A stretch of 5,168 nt of DNA from Thiopontia sp964647745 (GTDB lineage Bacteria; Pseudomonadota; Gammaproteobacteria; GCF-002020875): the NCBI GenBank assembly GCA_964647745.1, contig CAZYJG010000089.1, forward strand, positions 1 to 5,168. Direction: 5' to 3'. Shown here one piece after another: positions 4,782-5,168 of the stretch. A program made the translations under genes and the position numbers. Within the stretch, counting starts at the first letter, position 1; every line of letters begins with the position of its first letter. The notes under the pieces were generated by a model. That model was not told the DNA's origin, made no database searches, and saw only the letters and a list, made by a program, of their open reading frames with translations.

Positions 4782-5168
4782 TTATTTCGGCAGCGCGGTC
4801 CGCAGGGCATCACGGTCTATCCACCAGGTTCCATCGGCCAGTGCATCGACGGCAGCGGAGAGTTTGGGCAGAAAGGAGTCGGGGTTGTCAAACTCATTGC
4901 CCACCATCCAGATCTCAAACTCCTCCTGACTCTTGATGTTGCGGTGTTGTGCCGCAACCTCGGCCAGTCGCTGGCTGGTAAAGAAGAGCAGATTCTCGCC
5001 CTCCTGCCCCTCAGCACGGCGCTGGTCGGCCAGAAAGTGTGCGGTAACTGCAGCGACGGCAGCGGTATCCGACCCTACGGGAGATTCATCGACCATATGT
5101 TGCAGGATTGCAGTGGTGGTCTCCGGGTTGATGGGGTAGGTGACGCCGAGCCAGATGCCGTGGGCCAG
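4782..5168 (-). CDS. Unrecognised protein, C-terminal part (5' end beyond window)
   Basis: The frame is open from the right edge to TAA at 4782, giving 128 visible residues. The first Met (at 5096) is preceded by 24 in-frame sense codons that also look coding (GIWLGVTYPINPETT), so the gene starts outside the window. I do not recognise the family. The visible part is soluble and acidic, with no cysteine, no membrane segment and no obvious catalytic motif. It appears mostly helical: an Ala-rich helix at about codons 35-50 from the edge, then LLFFTSQRLAEVAAQH, then EEFEIWMVGNEF, and a final segment with TWWIDRDAL. It lies 23 nt before the Cas6-like gene on the same strand, so the two are probably co-transcribed and may act together. 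No terminator separates them. Function is left open. Confidence 0.75.
   Translation of the reverse strand: MAHGIWLGVTYPINPETTTAILQHMVDESPVGSDTAAVAAVTAHFLADQRRAEGQEGENLLFFTSQRLAEVAAQHRNIKSQEEFEIWMVGNEFDNPDSFLPKLSAAVDALADGTWWIDRDALRTALPK

Overview
The window looks like chromosomal DNA of a sulfur-oxidising gammaproteobacterium. The evidence is an LptG of the lipopolysaccharide export system (Gram-negative), moderately GC-rich coding sequence, a DsrC/TusE-family sulfur-relay homologue, a rhodanese and a NarX/NarL-like two-component pair. The genus cannot be fixed from this sequence.

Layout. Positions 2-916 (+) hold the 3' part of lptG, which enters from the left edge. Everything else is on the minus strand and converges on lptG, so the remaining genes read from right to left. 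From the right edge they are: the C-terminal part of an unrecognised protein (4782-5168); a Cas6/Cmx6-like RAMP protein (4072-4758), 23 nt further on; a 103-nt gap with a hairpin and a bulged inverted repeat; a DsrC/TusE-family protein with no cysteine at all (3630-3968); a short intrinsic terminator (3577-3599); a soluble GAF/HisKA_3/HATPase sensor kinase (2226-3566); a NarL-type response regulator overlapping it by ATGA (1582-2229); a 159-nt gap containing a 116-nt imperfect inverted-repeat element (1455-1570); and a single-domain rhodanese (922-1422). Its stop lies 5 nt from that of lptG. No stretch over 300 nt lacks a gene. I see no tRNA, rRNA, insertion sequence or CRISPR array.

How the parts may work together (inference). 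The kinase and regulator are certainly a pair. The kinase has no membrane segments and carries a cysteine cluster in its GAF domain, so it probably reads a cytoplasmic signal such as redox or sulfur state. A DsrC homologue without its two sulfur-carrying cysteines cannot do persulfide or trisulfide chemistry and is more likely a regulatory or binding protein. The Cas6-like protein has no CRISPR partner here and may have been recruited to another RNA-processing or RNA-binding job. The string unknown protein / Cas6-like / Cys-less DsrC / soluble NarX-NarL / rhodanese is the candidate undescribed system. Its unity rests only on shared strand and spacing.
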